A model generated the notes under the pieces. The model was not told the DNA's origin. It did no database searches and was given only the letters and a program-made list of their open reading frames with translations. The translations under genes and the position numbers were made by a program. 64,000 nucleotides of DNA. It comes from an uncultured Pelagibacteraceae bacterium (GTDB lineage: Bacteria; Pseudomonadota; Alphaproteobacteria; Pelagibacterales; Pelagibacteraceae). Positions 20,235 to 30,224 of this stretch are shown piece by piece (within the stretch, counting starts at the first letter, position 1; every line of letters begins with the position of its first letter). The stretch lies in the NCBI GenBank assembly GCA_902621345.1, contig CACNLV010000001.1, positions 496,001 through 560,000 on the forward strand, read 5' to 3'.

Positions 20235-21640
20235 TGAAAATAATTTTTAACACGTTCAATTGTTTTTTTGTTTAAAGTAACTTTATATTTATTATTTAAA
20301 AGTTTATCATAAGATTTTAATAATCTTTGTTTTGCATTGGTTTTTTGTTCATTCACCATATCTTTATATTTATTATTATTAAATTGAACATTTATAAATT
20401 TTCTGATTTTTGCCAAATAAATATTGTCACTCTCATAAATTAAAGCAAAAGACTTTTCTGGAAGAGAATACAATAATTTAATTGAATTAGGATCAAATTT
20501 ATCGACATCCTTTATTGAATTTAATGTTATTGTCTCAAAATTTTCATTATGCATTTTCGAGAAATCTATATCTGAAAAGTTTTTATTTTTAATTTTGGAT
20601 AGTAAATCTTTATTGTAATCAAATCTTTTTTGTTGGAAAATTAATTCTAAAATTTCATTCTTAGTTTCCTCATCTTTTATATCTGGACTTCTTTGATTAA
20701 TTTGATCTATTTTATATAAAATATATTCATTTTCAGTTTCGATTATGTCAAAAGAATTTTCTTTTAAATCAAATATTTTTTTTTCAATTTCATTCGCATT
20801 CTCAGAATATTTAAAATTTGAAATATTTGTCGATTCTATATCAAATTTTTGAACAATATTATTAAAATCAACTTCATTTGAAATATCTATTTCTATTTGG
20901 TCTATATTGTCAAAAAAAGCTTGATTATATTCATCAACACCGACTAAGTTTTTTGGATTAATTTTTGCATAACTAAAATCAATGTAATCCACCTTTAAAG
21001 TGTCTTCATTTTCTCTTAAAAATTGATTAATATCTGATTGAGCTATTTGATCTTTTTGCACATAAAAACTATTCAAGTCTATAAATTCTAATTCAATTTT
21101 TCTATTTTGCTCTTGATAAAATTTTTCAGCTAAAAATTTTGGTATAACAGTTCCTGATCCTATATAATCATATAAATTTTTCTGAGTTTCGCTATTTCTT
21201 AGTCGTGTTTCATAAATTGGTGCAGAAATATTATTTTCCAATAAAAATTTTTCGTATTTAACTCTTTGAAAAATTCCATTTTCATCTAAAAAACTTTTAT
21301 TATTCTTAATTTTTTTTGATAAAGAATTTTCACTTAAAGCAATATTAAAACTTTCTACTTCAAGATTTAATATTTCTGATGTTATTAAAGTGGAAAGTAA
21401 TTCTTCAATTACATTTTTATCCAAATTTTTTCTGATGTACTCAGGTGATATTTCCAATGTGTTTACATGGTTTAAAAAATCTTCTGTAGAAATATTAGTA
21501 TTATTTATTTTGGCGATATTATTAGTATTCCCACTACTAAACATACCACCCATTCCCCAGAAAACGAATGGAATGATCATTATAAAAACTAATACTCCAG
21601 CAAACTTAGATTTTGAAAAATTTCTAAAACTTCCTATCAT
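20231..21640 (-). CDS. PpiD/SurA-N-like membrane-anchored periplasmic foldase
   Basis: N-terminal TM anchor (KFAGVLVFIMIIPFVFWGM) and SurA_N-like segment; upstream of trpE as in other alphaproteobacteria; no clear parvulin HIL motif. Confidence 0.7.
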   Translation of the reverse strand: MIGSFRNFSKSKFAGVLVFIMIIPFVFWGMGGMFSSGNTNNIAKINNTNISTEDFLNHVNTLEISPEYIRKNLDKNVIEELLSTLITSEILNLEVESFNIALSENSLSKKIKNNKSFLDENGIFQRVKYEKFLLENNISAPIYETRLRNSETQKNLYDYIGSGTVIPKFLAEKFYQEQNRKIELEFIDLNSFYVQKDQIAQSDINQFLRENEDTLKVDYIDFSYAKINPKNLVGVDEYNQAFFDNIDQIEIDISNEVDFNNIVQKFDIESTNISNFKYSENANEIEKKIFDLKENSFDIIETENEYILYKIDQINQRSPDIKDEETKNEILELIFQQKRFDYNKDLLSKIKNKNFSDIDFSKMHNENFETITLNSIKDVDKFDPNSIKLLYSLPEKSFALIYESDNIYLAKIRKFINVQFNNNKYKDMVNEQKTNAKQRLLKSYDKLLNNKYKVTLNKKTIERVKNYFQ

Positions 21641-21696
21641 TACTTTATAAATTTATTGAACTATAAAAAGCAAACCTATAGATTAAATTTTACCAT

Positions 21697-22437
21697 ATGA
21701 CAAATAAATATATGTACTTTGTAGCTAATTGGAAAATGTTTGGAAATAAAAACTCATTAAATACATTGGATAAGGTAATTAAGTTTTCAAAATCTAAAGA
21801 AATTAAGAAAGGACGGTTAATATATTGTCCACCATTCACCTTATTAAGTTCTTTTTATAAAAAGTTTCAAAATTGTTTAATAGATATTGGTGCACAAAAT
21901 TGTCACGAAAGTTCAGAATACGGAGCACATACAGGTTTTATAAATCCCAAAATGATAAAGAATATAGGTGCAAATTATGTAATTATTGGCCATTCAGAAA
22001 ATAGGAACAAGGGAGAAACTGATAAACTTATAAATCAAAAAATTAAAAGTGCAATTAATGCAAATCTTAAAGTAATATTCTGCATCGGAGAAACTTTAAA
22101 AGAAAAGAAAGTTGGTATAACTAAATCAGTTTTGTCTAAGCAAATTAAATATGGATTGAATAAAATAAAGATAAAAACAAATTTATTTATTGCTTACGAA
22201 CCTGTTTGGTCAATCGGCACAGGTAAAATTCCTAAGTCTTCAGAATTAAATCAAGTTATTAAATTTATAAAAAGTAAGTTTAAAAAGAAATCACCACAAA
22301 TCCTATATGGTGGTTCAGTAAATACCAGCAATATAAATAATTTAAAAAATATAAAAGGCTTAAATGGTTTTTTAATTGGTGGTGCATCACAAAACGCTAA
22401 AAATTTTATTGATATAGTGAAAAAAACGTATAATTAA
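21697..22437 (+). CDS. tpiA: Triose-phosphate isomerase
   Basis: FVANWKMFGNKNSL; NYVIIGHSENR; IAYEPVWSIGTGK; ILYGGSVNTSNINN. Confidence 0.97.
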   Translation: MTNKYMYFVANWKMFGNKNSLNTLDKVIKFSKSKEIKKGRLIYCPPFTLLSSFYKKFQNCLIDIGAQNCHESSEYGAHTGFINPKMIKNIGANYVIIGHSENRNKGETDKLINQKIKSAINANLKVIFCIGETLKEKKVGITKSVLSKQIKYGLNKIKIKTNLFIAYEPVWSIGTGKIPKSSELNQVIKFIKSKFKKKSPQILYGGSVNTSNINNLKNIKGLNGFLIGGASQNAKNFIDIVKKTYN

Positions 22438-22442
22438 CCAGC

Positions 22443-22745
22443 ATGGAAAATATTCTGTTAATTTTAAACATTATTTTTGCATTTATTTTAGTCATTTTAG
22501 TTTTAATGCAGAAATCTGAGGGTGGAGCATTAGGTATCGGTGTTTCTCAAGAGTCTTATATGTTTTCAAGAACAGCAGGAAATTTCATGACTAAAGCTAC
22601 GGCTGTAGTTGCAACTTTATTCATAATATGTAGCCTTGCTTTAACTATTGTTTCTAGAGGCGAACTCACACCAACAGGTTCGGTTTTAGACACAGTTAAG
22701 GAAAAAACTGAAGACACACCGTCCATTCCTGAAAATAATAATTAA
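22443..22745 (+). CDS. secG: Preprotein translocase subunit SecG
   Basis: Two TM segments; LVLMQKSEGGALGIG. Confidence 0.92.
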   Translation: MENILLILNIIFAFILVILVLMQKSEGGALGIGVSQESYMFSRTAGNFMTKATAVVATLFIICSLALTIVSRGELTPTGSVLDTVKEKTEDTPSIPENNN

Positions 22746-22785
22746 GACTTTTCATTTTCTTTTTTATTCGCTATAAGATAATTCC

Positions 22786-24402
22786 ATGGCGCGATTTATT
22801 TTTGTCACTGGCGGCGTGGTCTCATCTTTAGGTAAAGGATTATCATCAGCATCGCTAGCATACCTTCTTCAATCAAGAGGATACAAAGTCAGATTGAGAA
22901 AATTAGATCCCTACTTAAATGTTGATCCTGGAACAATGAGCCCATTTCAACATGGTGAAGTTTTTGTAACAGATGATGGTGCTGAAACTGATTTAGATTT
23001 AGGACATTATGAAAGATTTTCTCAAGTATCAGCAAAAAAATCTGACAACATTACAACTGGTAAAATTTATAACGATGTCCTCAAAAAGGAACGTAAAGGC
23101 AGATATCTTGGTAAGACAGTTCAAGTAATACCACATATCACAGACCGTATTAAAGAATTTATAAAAAATGATTCTTCTAAGGAAGATTTTATTATTTGTG
23201 AAATTGGTGGAATAGTAGGCGATATCGAGAGTTTGCCTTTTGTTGAAGCTATAAGACAATTTGCTAATGATATTGGAAAAAAAAATGCCTTATTTATACA
23301 TTTAACACTAGTACCATATTTAAAGTCTTCAGATGAAATTAAAACAAAACCGACACAACACTCGGTTAAAGAATTAAGAAGTATTGGAATTCAACCAGAT
23401 ATAATTATCTGTAGATCAGATAGATCCATACCTTTAGAACATAGAAAAAAAATATCGTTATTTTGCAATGTTCATATTAATAATGTAATTGAAACTGTTG
23501 ACGTTAAAACAATTTATGAAGCACCAATTAGCTTTTTTAAAGAAAAATTAGACAAAAGAGTATTAGATTACTTCAAATTAAGATCAAAAAAATCTGTTAG
23601 CTTAAGCCCTTGGAAAAAAATCACTAAGATTATTTTAAACACAAAAAAACAAGTGAATATCGCTATAATTGGAAAATATGTTGATTTAAAAGATGCATAT
23701 AAATCACTTGATGAAGCTTTAACTCACGGAGGTTTTGATAACAAAGTGAAAGTGAACCTAGTAAGAATTGATTCTGAGCAGCTCAAATTAAGCGAGATTA
23801 AATCTAAATTAAAAAATATATCAGGTATTTTAATTCCTGGAGGTTTTGGAAAAAGAGGGACAAAAGGTAAAATTGAAGCTATTAAATTTGCTAGAAAAAA
23901 CAAGATCCCTTTTTTAGGTATTTGTTATGGAATGCAAATGGCAATAATAGAATTTGCTAGAAATAAACTTAATTTAAAAAGAGCGACTTCAAGTGAATTT
24001 GATAAAAATGGATTACCTGTAATAGGATTGATTAATGAGTGGAATAAAGATGGAAAAATAATAAAAGGTACAGATAAAAATTTGGGTGGTACGATGAGAC
24101 TTGGATCCTACGATGCAAAATTAAAAGACCATTCATTAATAAAAAGCATTTATGGTAAAAGCTTAATTAAAGAGAGACATCGACATAGATACGAAGTTAA
24201 CATTAATTTTAGAGAAAAATTTGAGAAAAAAGGTTTGATTTTTTCAGGATTATCTCCAGATGGTAAATTACCTGAAATTATTGAGCTTAATAATCATCCA
24301 TGGTTTATCGGAGTTCAATTTCATCCTGAATTTAAATCTAGACCTTTATCACCTCATCCATTATTCTCTTCTTTTATCAAGGCAGCTAAAAATCATAAAT
24401 GA
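22786..24402 (+). CDS. pyrG: CTP synthase
   Basis: FIFVTGGVVSSLGKGLSSASLAYLLQSRG; PFLGICYGMQMA (GATase). Confidence 0.98.
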   Translation: MARFIFVTGGVVSSLGKGLSSASLAYLLQSRGYKVRLRKLDPYLNVDPGTMSPFQHGEVFVTDDGAETDLDLGHYERFSQVSAKKSDNITTGKIYNDVLKKERKGRYLGKTVQVIPHITDRIKEFIKNDSSKEDFIICEIGGIVGDIESLPFVEAIRQFANDIGKKNALFIHLTLVPYLKSSDEIKTKPTQHSVKELRSIGIQPDIIICRSDRSIPLEHRKKISLFCNVHINNVIETVDVKTIYEAPISFFKEKLDKRVLDYFKLRSKKSVSLSPWKKITKIILNTKKQVNIAIIGKYVDLKDAYKSLDEALTHGGFDNKVKVNLVRIDSEQLKLSEIKSKLKNISGILIPGGFGKRGTKGKIEAIKFARKNKIPFLGICYGMQMAIIEFARNKLNLKRATSSEFDKNGLPVIGLINEWNKDGKIIKGTDKNLGGTMRLGSYDAKLKDHSLIKSIYGKSLIKERHRHRYEVNINFREKFEKKGLIFSGLSPDGKLPEIIELNNHPWFIGVQFHPEFKSRPLSPHPLFSSFIKAAKNHK

Positions 24403-25223
24403 GTAACATTAAAGTTAATTGTGGAAAAATAGAAATCTCAAACAAAAATAAAATTTGTCTCATATCTGGTCCTTGTCAGCTTGAGTCAGAACAACACGCA
24501 CTGGATATGGTGGGAAAAATTAAGGAAATTACAAGTAAATTTAACCTTGGTTTTATTTATAAAACTTCATTTGATAAGGCTAACAGAACAAGTTTAAAAG
24601 GAAAAAGAGGTATTGGTTTGGATGCCTCATTACCGATTTTTGATAAAATTAAAAAAGATTTAGATGTACCAATATTAACCGATGTACATAATATTGATCA
24701 ATGTTCAGTTGTTGCAAAACATGTGGACATCTTGCAAATTCCTGCATTTCTATGTAGACAAACAGATTTGTTAGTTGCTGCTGCGAAAACAAATAAAATT
24801 ATTAATGTTAAAAAGGGACAATTCTTAGCACCATGGGATATGACCAATGTAACAAAAAAAATTTCAGATTCGGGCAATAATAATATTTTAGTAACTGAAA
24901 GAGGAGCAAGTTTTGGTTATAATACTTTGGTTTCAGATATGAGATCAATACCAATAATGGCTAAGGACGGCTATCCAGTAATTTTTGATGCCACTCACTC
25001 AGTTCAACAACCCGGAGGTCTTGGTGAAAAAAGTGGAGGTCAAAGAGAATTTGTAGAACATTTATCAAGAGCTGCTGTGGCAGTGGGTGTAGCTGGTTTA
25101 TTTATTGAAACACATCAAGATCCAGACAATGCCCCTTCAGATGGTCCAAATATGCTGCCATTAAATAAATTAGAAAACTTGTTAAAGCATTTAACAGAAA
25201 TAGATAATTTAATAAAAAATTAG
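24399..25223 (+). CDS. kdsA: 3-deoxy-8-phosphooctulonate (KDO-8-P) synthase
   Basis: ICLISGPCQLESEQHALDMV; YKTSFDKANRTSLKGKRGIGLD; downstream of pyrG. Confidence 0.96.
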   Translation: MSNIKVNCGKIEISNKNKICLISGPCQLESEQHALDMVGKIKEITSKFNLGFIYKTSFDKANRTSLKGKRGIGLDASLPIFDKIKKDLDVPILTDVHNIDQCSVVAKHVDILQIPAFLCRQTDLLVAAAKTNKIINVKKGQFLAPWDMTNVTKKISDSGNNNILVTERGASFGYNTLVSDMRSIPIMAKDGYPVIFDATHSVQQPGGLGEKSGGQREFVEHLSRAAVAVGVAGLFIETHQDPDNAPSDGPNMLPLNKLENLLKHLTEIDNLIKN

Positions 25224-26479
25224 TGAGCAAAATTATTAAAGTAAAAGGCCGTCAAGTTTTTGATAGTAGGGGAAACCCAACTGTAGAAGCTGAGGTTTTT
25301 ACAAAAAATAATAGTGCCAAAGCTATTTGTCCATCTGGTGCATCTACAGGAACTTTTGAAGCCTTTGAAAAAAGAGACAGTAATAATAAAAAATATTTAG
25401 GCAAGAGTGTCCTAAACGCTGTTAATTTGATAAACACAAAAATTTCAAAAAACCTAAAAGGTCAAAATATACATCATCAAGAAAAAATTGATGCAATAAT
25501 GATTAATTTAGATGGAACGAAACAAAAAAAAAAATTAGGAGCTAATTCTATTTTAGCTGTTTCTATTGCCACAAAAAAACTTTCAGCAAAAGAAAAAAAA
25601 ATATCTTTATATAAAACATTTTTTATTAAGAAGAATTTTAAATTACCTTACCCAATGATGAATATAATTAATGGTGGTGCTCATGCAAATAATGGTCTTA
25701 GAATTCAAGAATTTATGATTAGACCAGATAGAGCAAAAAGTTTTTCTGATGCAATGAGAATGTGTTTTGTAGTGATTAAAAATCTTCAGAAGTTGATTAA
25801 AAAAAATGGGTTATCCACGTCCGTTGGTGACGAAGGTGGTTTTGCTCCAATGATAAATAGTAACAACCAAGCCTTAGATTTAATAGTTTCTGCTATTAAA
25901 AAGTCTGGATTTGTTAATGGTGAGGATGTTTCAATTTGTTTAGATGTAGCAGCAAACGAACTTTTTAAAAGAAATAAATATTCTATTCATTCAAAGAATT
26001 TTATCTCTGTAGATAAATCTATTAAAGAGTATAAAAAAATTATTGAAAAATATAAAATCAAATCAATTGAGGATCCCTTCGCTGAAAATGACTGGATTTC
26101 ATGGAATAAACTTATGAAAATTATTAAAAAAACTCAAATAGTAGGTGATGACCTCTATGTTACGAACTTAGAGAGACTTAAAAAGGGTTTTTTGAATGTT
26201 TCTTCTAATGCAATTTTGATTAAGTTAAACCAGATTGGAACAGTTTCTGAAACTCTAGAGGTAATTAAATTCGCTCAAATTATAGGGTTTAACACTATTA
26301 TTTCTCATAGATCAGGGGATAGTGAAGATACATTTATTGCTGATTTAGCTGTAGGTACAAACTCGAACCAAATAAAAACAGGGTCATTAGCTAGATCAGA
26401 AAGAGTAGCTAAATATAATCAATTAATTCGAATAGAAGAAGAACTTGGAAATAAAGCAATAATGAATAAGATTCATTAA
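25223..26479 (+). CDS. eno: Enolase (GTG start)
   Basis: GRQVFDSRGNPTVEAEV; SIEDPFAENDW; IISHRSGDSEDTFIADLAVGT. Confidence 0.98.
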   Translation: MSKIIKVKGRQVFDSRGNPTVEAEVFTKNNSAKAICPSGASTGTFEAFEKRDSNNKKYLGKSVLNAVNLINTKISKNLKGQNIHHQEKIDAIMINLDGTKQKKKLGANSILAVSIATKKLSAKEKKISLYKTFFIKKNFKLPYPMMNIINGGAHANNGLRIQEFMIRPDRAKSFSDAMRMCFVVIKNLQKLIKKNGLSTSVGDEGGFAPMINSNNQALDLIVSAIKKSGFVNGEDVSICLDVAANELFKRNKYSIHSKNFISVDKSIKEYKKIIEKYKIKSIEDPFAENDWISWNKLMKIIKKTQIVGDDLYVTNLERLKKGFLNVSSNAILIKLNQIGTVSETLEVIKFAQIIGFNTIISHRSGDSEDTFIADLAVGTNSNQIKTGSLARSERVAKYNQLIRIEEELGNKAIMNKIH

Positions 26480-26784
26480 TGCTTAAAAAAATAAAAAAAA
26501 ATTACTTTTTATTAGTATCAACTTTTTTAATCATATACTTTTTTTTCAATCTTTTATCAGGTCAAAGAGGATTAATATCTTATTTTGATAAAAAACAGCA
26601 TTTAAAGGAACTTCAAATGGAAGAAACTTTAATAATTAATAAGATTAGGGACTTGGATTTTAAAAATTCGTTGTTAAGTGACAATCTAGATCTTGATTAT
26701 ATTGAAACATTGATTAGAGAGAGACTCTTATTTGGTAAAGAAAAAGAAAAAATTTATATAATAACGAATGACACAAAAAATTAG
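26479..26784 (+). CDS. ftsB: FtsB/DivIC family septum formation initiator
   Basis: Short protein, one TM segment plus coiled coil, immediately downstream of eno. Confidence 0.75.
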   Translation: MLKKIKKNYFLLVSTFLIIYFFFNLLSGQRGLISYFDKKQHLKELQMEETLIINKIRDLDFKNSLLSDNLDLDYIETLIRERLLFGKEKEKIYIITNDTKN

Positions 26785-27700
26785 ACCTAGGCATCCTGAA
26801 AAAGTAAAAAATCCCATAAATCCAATCAAAAAAAAACCGCAGTGGATAAGATCAAAACTGGTTAACAGCAAAGAGTTTTTTATTACTAAAACAGTCGTAA
26901 ACAAAAGTAATCTTGTTACTGTTTGCCAAGAAGCCAACTGTCCAAATATAACAGAGTGTTGGAGTAAAAGGCATGCTACTTTTATGATAATGGGAGACAC
27001 ATGTACAAGAGCATGTGCATTTTGTGACGTTAAAACTGGTAAGCCCGAAAAGCTTGATCCGTATGAGGACATTAAAATTGCTAATGCAGTTAAAAAACTT
27101 AATTTAAGACACGTAGTTATCACATCAGTTGATAGAGATGATCTGCCGGATGGCGGCTCAAACCATTTTAAAAAAGTAGTTGATACTACAAGAAAGAAAA
27201 ATCCAAATACCACAATTGAAGTACTCACTCCAGATTTTCTTAGAAAAGGTGAATCTTATAAAAAGTTACTTGAGGCTGATTTAGATGTATTCAATCATAA
27301 TATAGAGACAGTTCCTAGACTTTATTTAAAAGTTAGACCAGGTGCTAGATATTTTGCATCACTTGAACTTCTCAAGAATGCAAAGAAAGATAATAAAAAA
27401 GTTTTTACCAAGTCAGGAATTATGGTTGGTTTAGGTGAAGAACATGATGAAATTGTTCAAGTTATGGATGATTTGAGATCTGCAAATGTTGACTTTATTA
27501 CTATTGGTCAATATCTACAACCTTCTGTAAAACATCATCCTCTTGAAAGATATTACCACCCAGATGAATTTAAAGAATTAGAGTTGATTGCAAAATCAAA
27601 AGGTTTCCTTTTAGTCTCATCATCACCCTTAACAAGATCTTCTTATCATGCTGATGAAGATTTTGCTAAACTCAAATATAATAGAATTAATAGTCATTAA
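26768..27700 (+). CDS. lipA: Lipoyl synthase
   Basis: [13 protein letters not shown] and [15 protein letters not shown] (radical SAM CX3CX2C); [11 protein letters not shown]. Confidence 0.98.
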   Translation: MTQKIRPRHPEKVKNPINPIKKKPQWIRSKLVNSKEFFITKTVVNKSNLVTVCQEANCPNITECWSKRHATFMIMGDTCTRACAFCDVKTGKPEKLDPYEDIKIANAVKKLNLRHVVITSVDRDDLPDGGSNHFKKVVDTTRKKNPNTTIEVLTPDFLRKGESYKKLLEADLDVFNHNIETVPRLYLKVRPGARYFASLELLKNAKKDNKKVFTKSGIMVGLGEEHDEIVQVMDDLRSANVDFITIGQYLQPSVKHHPLERYYHPDEFKELELIAKSKGFLLVSSSPLTRSSYHADEDFAKLKYNRINSH

Positions 27701-28158
27701 TGCCCAAAGCTTCAGTTAAGCGATTAATTGAATGTAATAAAGAGGACTTAATTAAATTAGTATTAGATATTGAAAAATATCCAGAATTTGTTCCTTTTTG
27801 TTTTGATGCAAAAGTTTATGAAAACAAAATTGAAGGTGATTTAACAAAAATAATAGCAGATTTAACTATTGGTAAAGGACCATTTAAAGACACTTATAAG
27901 AGTGATGTGGTCTTTGATAAAAGTAAAGATGCTATATTTGTAAAAAACATAGATGGACCTTTAAATCATTTGTCAAATAATTGGACATTTGCTGATAAAA
28001 AAAATGGAATTACAGAAATTACTTTTGATATTGACTTTGAAATTAAAAATAAATTTTTGAATTCTCTAATGATTGTTTCATTTCAATTTGGATTAGAGAA
28101 AATAGCTGATGCATTCCAGAAGAGGGCAGAAGAGCTATTTGGCAGCTCTAAGAATTAA
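27700..28158 (+). CDS. RatA/COQ10-like START-domain (ubiquinone-binding) protein
   Basis: DIEKYPEFVPFCFDAKVYE; DGPLNHLSNNWTF; next to lipA. Confidence 0.85.
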   Translation: MPKASVKRLIECNKEDLIKLVLDIEKYPEFVPFCFDAKVYENKIEGDLTKIIADLTIGKGPFKDTYKSDVVFDKSKDAIFVKNIDGPLNHLSNNWTFADKKNGITEITFDIDFEIKNKFLNSLMIVSFQFGLEKIADAFQKRAEELFGSSKN

Positions 28159-28596
28159 ATTTAGTGCTTTTCTAACAGTAGCTTTTTGTATTGAAGATCT
28201 TTTTTTGGCTTTAAATAGGCATTTATTAACTTGTATTTTTTTACCTTTTTTAACACCAATGTAAACTAGACCAACAGGTTTTTCTTTAGTGCCACCTTTT
28301 GGTCCTGCAATACCAGTTATTGAAACATTGATGTTAGCTTTAGATATTTTAGATAAATTTTTAACCATTGCTGAGCAACATTCATGACTTACAGCACCAT
28401 ACTTTTTAATAACATTTTTATTTACTTTTAAAACCTTAATTTTGGCTTGGTTAGAGTAAGTGACAAAACCTAAATTAAAAACTTTTGATGCACCACTAAT
28501 CGAGGTTATAGAGCTGGCTAGTAATCCTCCTGTACATGACTCTGCAAGTGAAATTTTAAGTTTTTTTTTATTCAGTAGTTTTATTAAACTTTTCAT
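28135..28596 (-). CDS. pncC: CinA C-terminal domain protein / nicotinamide-nucleotide amidase
   Basis: LAESCTGGLLASSITSISGASKVF; SITGIAGPKGGTKEKPVGLVYIG. Confidence 0.93.
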   Translation of the reverse strand: MKSLIKLLNKKKLKISLAESCTGGLLASSITSISGASKVFNLGFVTYSNQAKIKVLKVNKNVIKKYGAVSHECCSAMVKNLSKISKANINVSITGIAGPKGGTKEKPVGLVYIGVKKGKKIQVNKCLFKAKKRSSIQKATVRKALNLILRAAK

Positions 28597-29099
28597 TAGA
28601 CAAAATAGCTTTTAAAAATCATAAAACAAATTAATGATAAAACAACATAAAAACCAGCACAAATATCATCCATAATTACACCAAAACTATTTTTAAATTT
28701 TTTATCAAAAAAATTTACAGGAAATGGTTTTACTATGTCAAAAAATCTAAATAAAATAAAACAAGCACCATAAAAAATAATTGCTTCATCATAAAATTTT
28801 GCTGTTTCATGCGAAATCTCATACATGTATATTGGTATAGATTGACCAACGAACTCATCTATAACTACCTCTTTTGGATCTTTGTTTGTATTATTTCTAA
28901 TATGTATCGTGACTGCTATAAAAGAAAAAAAAAAGATAATTATTAGAAATAAAAATATTATAATTGGAGATAAATTTAATATATGAAAAAAAATATATAA
29001 TAAAATAACTGTTGCCAAAGACCCAAAAGTCCCAGGAATTTTTGGAATTCTTCCTATTCCAAACATTGTAACAAATAAGGTATTAATTGTTTTAATCAT
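28596..29099 (-). CDS. pgpA: Phosphatidylglycerophosphatase A
   Basis: PKIPGTFGSLATVILL; DEFVGQSIPIYM; FRFFDIVKPFPVNFFDK; DDICAGFYV. Confidence 0.93.
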   Translation of the reverse strand: MIKTINTLFVTMFGIGRIPKIPGTFGSLATVILLYIFFHILNLSPIIIFLFLIIIFFFSFIAVTIHIRNNTNKDPKEVVIDEFVGQSIPIYMYEISHETAKFYDEAIIFYGACFILFRFFDIVKPFPVNFFDKKFKNSFGVIMDDICAGFYVVLSLICFMIFKSYFV

Positions 29100-30198
29100 A
29101 TTTTGAGATTGAAATTATCACTTCGCAAGCTATTGCTTTTTCTTTTCCTATTAGGCCTAACTTTTCTACTGTTTTACCTTTTAGATTAATTAAATCTTTA
29201 TTTAAATTTGTGAGTTTTGATATAGAATTGATTATTTTATTTCTATATCTTGATACTTTAGGTTGTTCACAAATTAAATTAATATCTAAATTATTTATAG
29301 AAAAATTTGATTTATAAAGATTTTCTACAACTGGCTTTAACATTTTTGGTGATCTTATATTCTTATATTTTTTAGTATTTGGAAAATATGTACCTATATC
29401 CTTTCTTCTTAATGCTCCTAAAATAGCATCAGTTATTGCATGTAAAATTACATCACCATCAGAATGACCTTTTAAGCCTGAATGAAAAGGTATTTTAGCT
29501 CCGCCAAGAAAAAGTTTTTTATTTCTAACCAACCTATGAATATCAAATCCTAGTCCATGAAAAGTTTTTGATGTTTTTAAATCATCTAAATAAGTAATTT
29601 TATTATTAGAGTTTTCACCTTGGATAAATTTTATTTTGTAATTTTGATTTAGGAACAATGTAGCTTCATCGTTAATTTTAGATTTTTCTTTTATTGCAAG
29701 TTTATACAATTCCTCAAAATCAAAGGCTTGTGGTGTTTGTGTTAATAACGAATTTTTCCTATTTAAGTTGAACACTTCATTTTTAACTTTATACTTAATA
29801 GTGTCTCTTGAATTTACGATAGGAACGACGGCCTTATTTTTTTTTAAATTTTTTGAAATAGTTTTAAGTAATTTTATTGAAAAATTTGGTCTCGCAGCGT
29901 CATGAATATAAACATTTTTTGGCTTATATTTTTTGATGAATTTGAGAGCATTTAATGAGGAGTCTGATCTTTCTTTGCCACCTTTTATGATAGTCACCAA
30001 TTTTGAATATTTCTTTTTTTTTAGGTACCTTGCATTGTTTGATACAATAACTATCTTTTTAAATAACTCAGATTTTAATGATTTTTCAACAGAATGATCT
30101 ATGATTTCTTTATTCTTATATTTGAAGAATTGTTTGAGAAAATTTTTACCAAATCTCTTACTTTTCCCAGCTGCTAATATTACAAAATAGTTGTTCAT
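29092..30198 (-). CDS. ispDF: Bifunctional MEP cytidylyltransferase / MECDP synthase
   Basis: IspD: ILAAGKSKRFG, VYIHDAARPNFS; IspF: GLGFDIHRLV, LKGHSDGDVILHAITDAILGAL, fused. Confidence 0.96.
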   Translation of the reverse strand: MNNYFVILAAGKSKRFGKNFLKQFFKYKNKEIIDHSVEKSLKSELFKKIVIVSNNARYLKKKKYSKLVTIIKGGKERSDSSLNALKFIKKYKPKNVYIHDAARPNFSIKLLKTISKNLKKNKAVVPIVNSRDTIKYKVKNEVFNLNRKNSLLTQTPQAFDFEELYKLAIKEKSKINDEATLFLNQNYKIKFIQGENSNNKITYLDDLKTSKTFHGLGFDIHRLVRNKKLFLGGAKIPFHSGLKGHSDGDVILHAITDAILGALRRKDIGTYFPNTKKYKNIRSPKMLKPVVENLYKSNFSINNLDINLICEQPKVSRYRNKIINSISKLTNLNKDLINLKGKTVEKLGLIGKEKAIACEVIISISKYD

Positions 30199-30224
30199 TT
30201 GTTTAAATGCTATAATTCTAAATT

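Noticed and set aside
26728-27228. 166-aa minus-strand ORF
   Set aside because: Lies antisense within lipA/ftsB; composition looks like a shadow of the strongly supported lipA coding frame.
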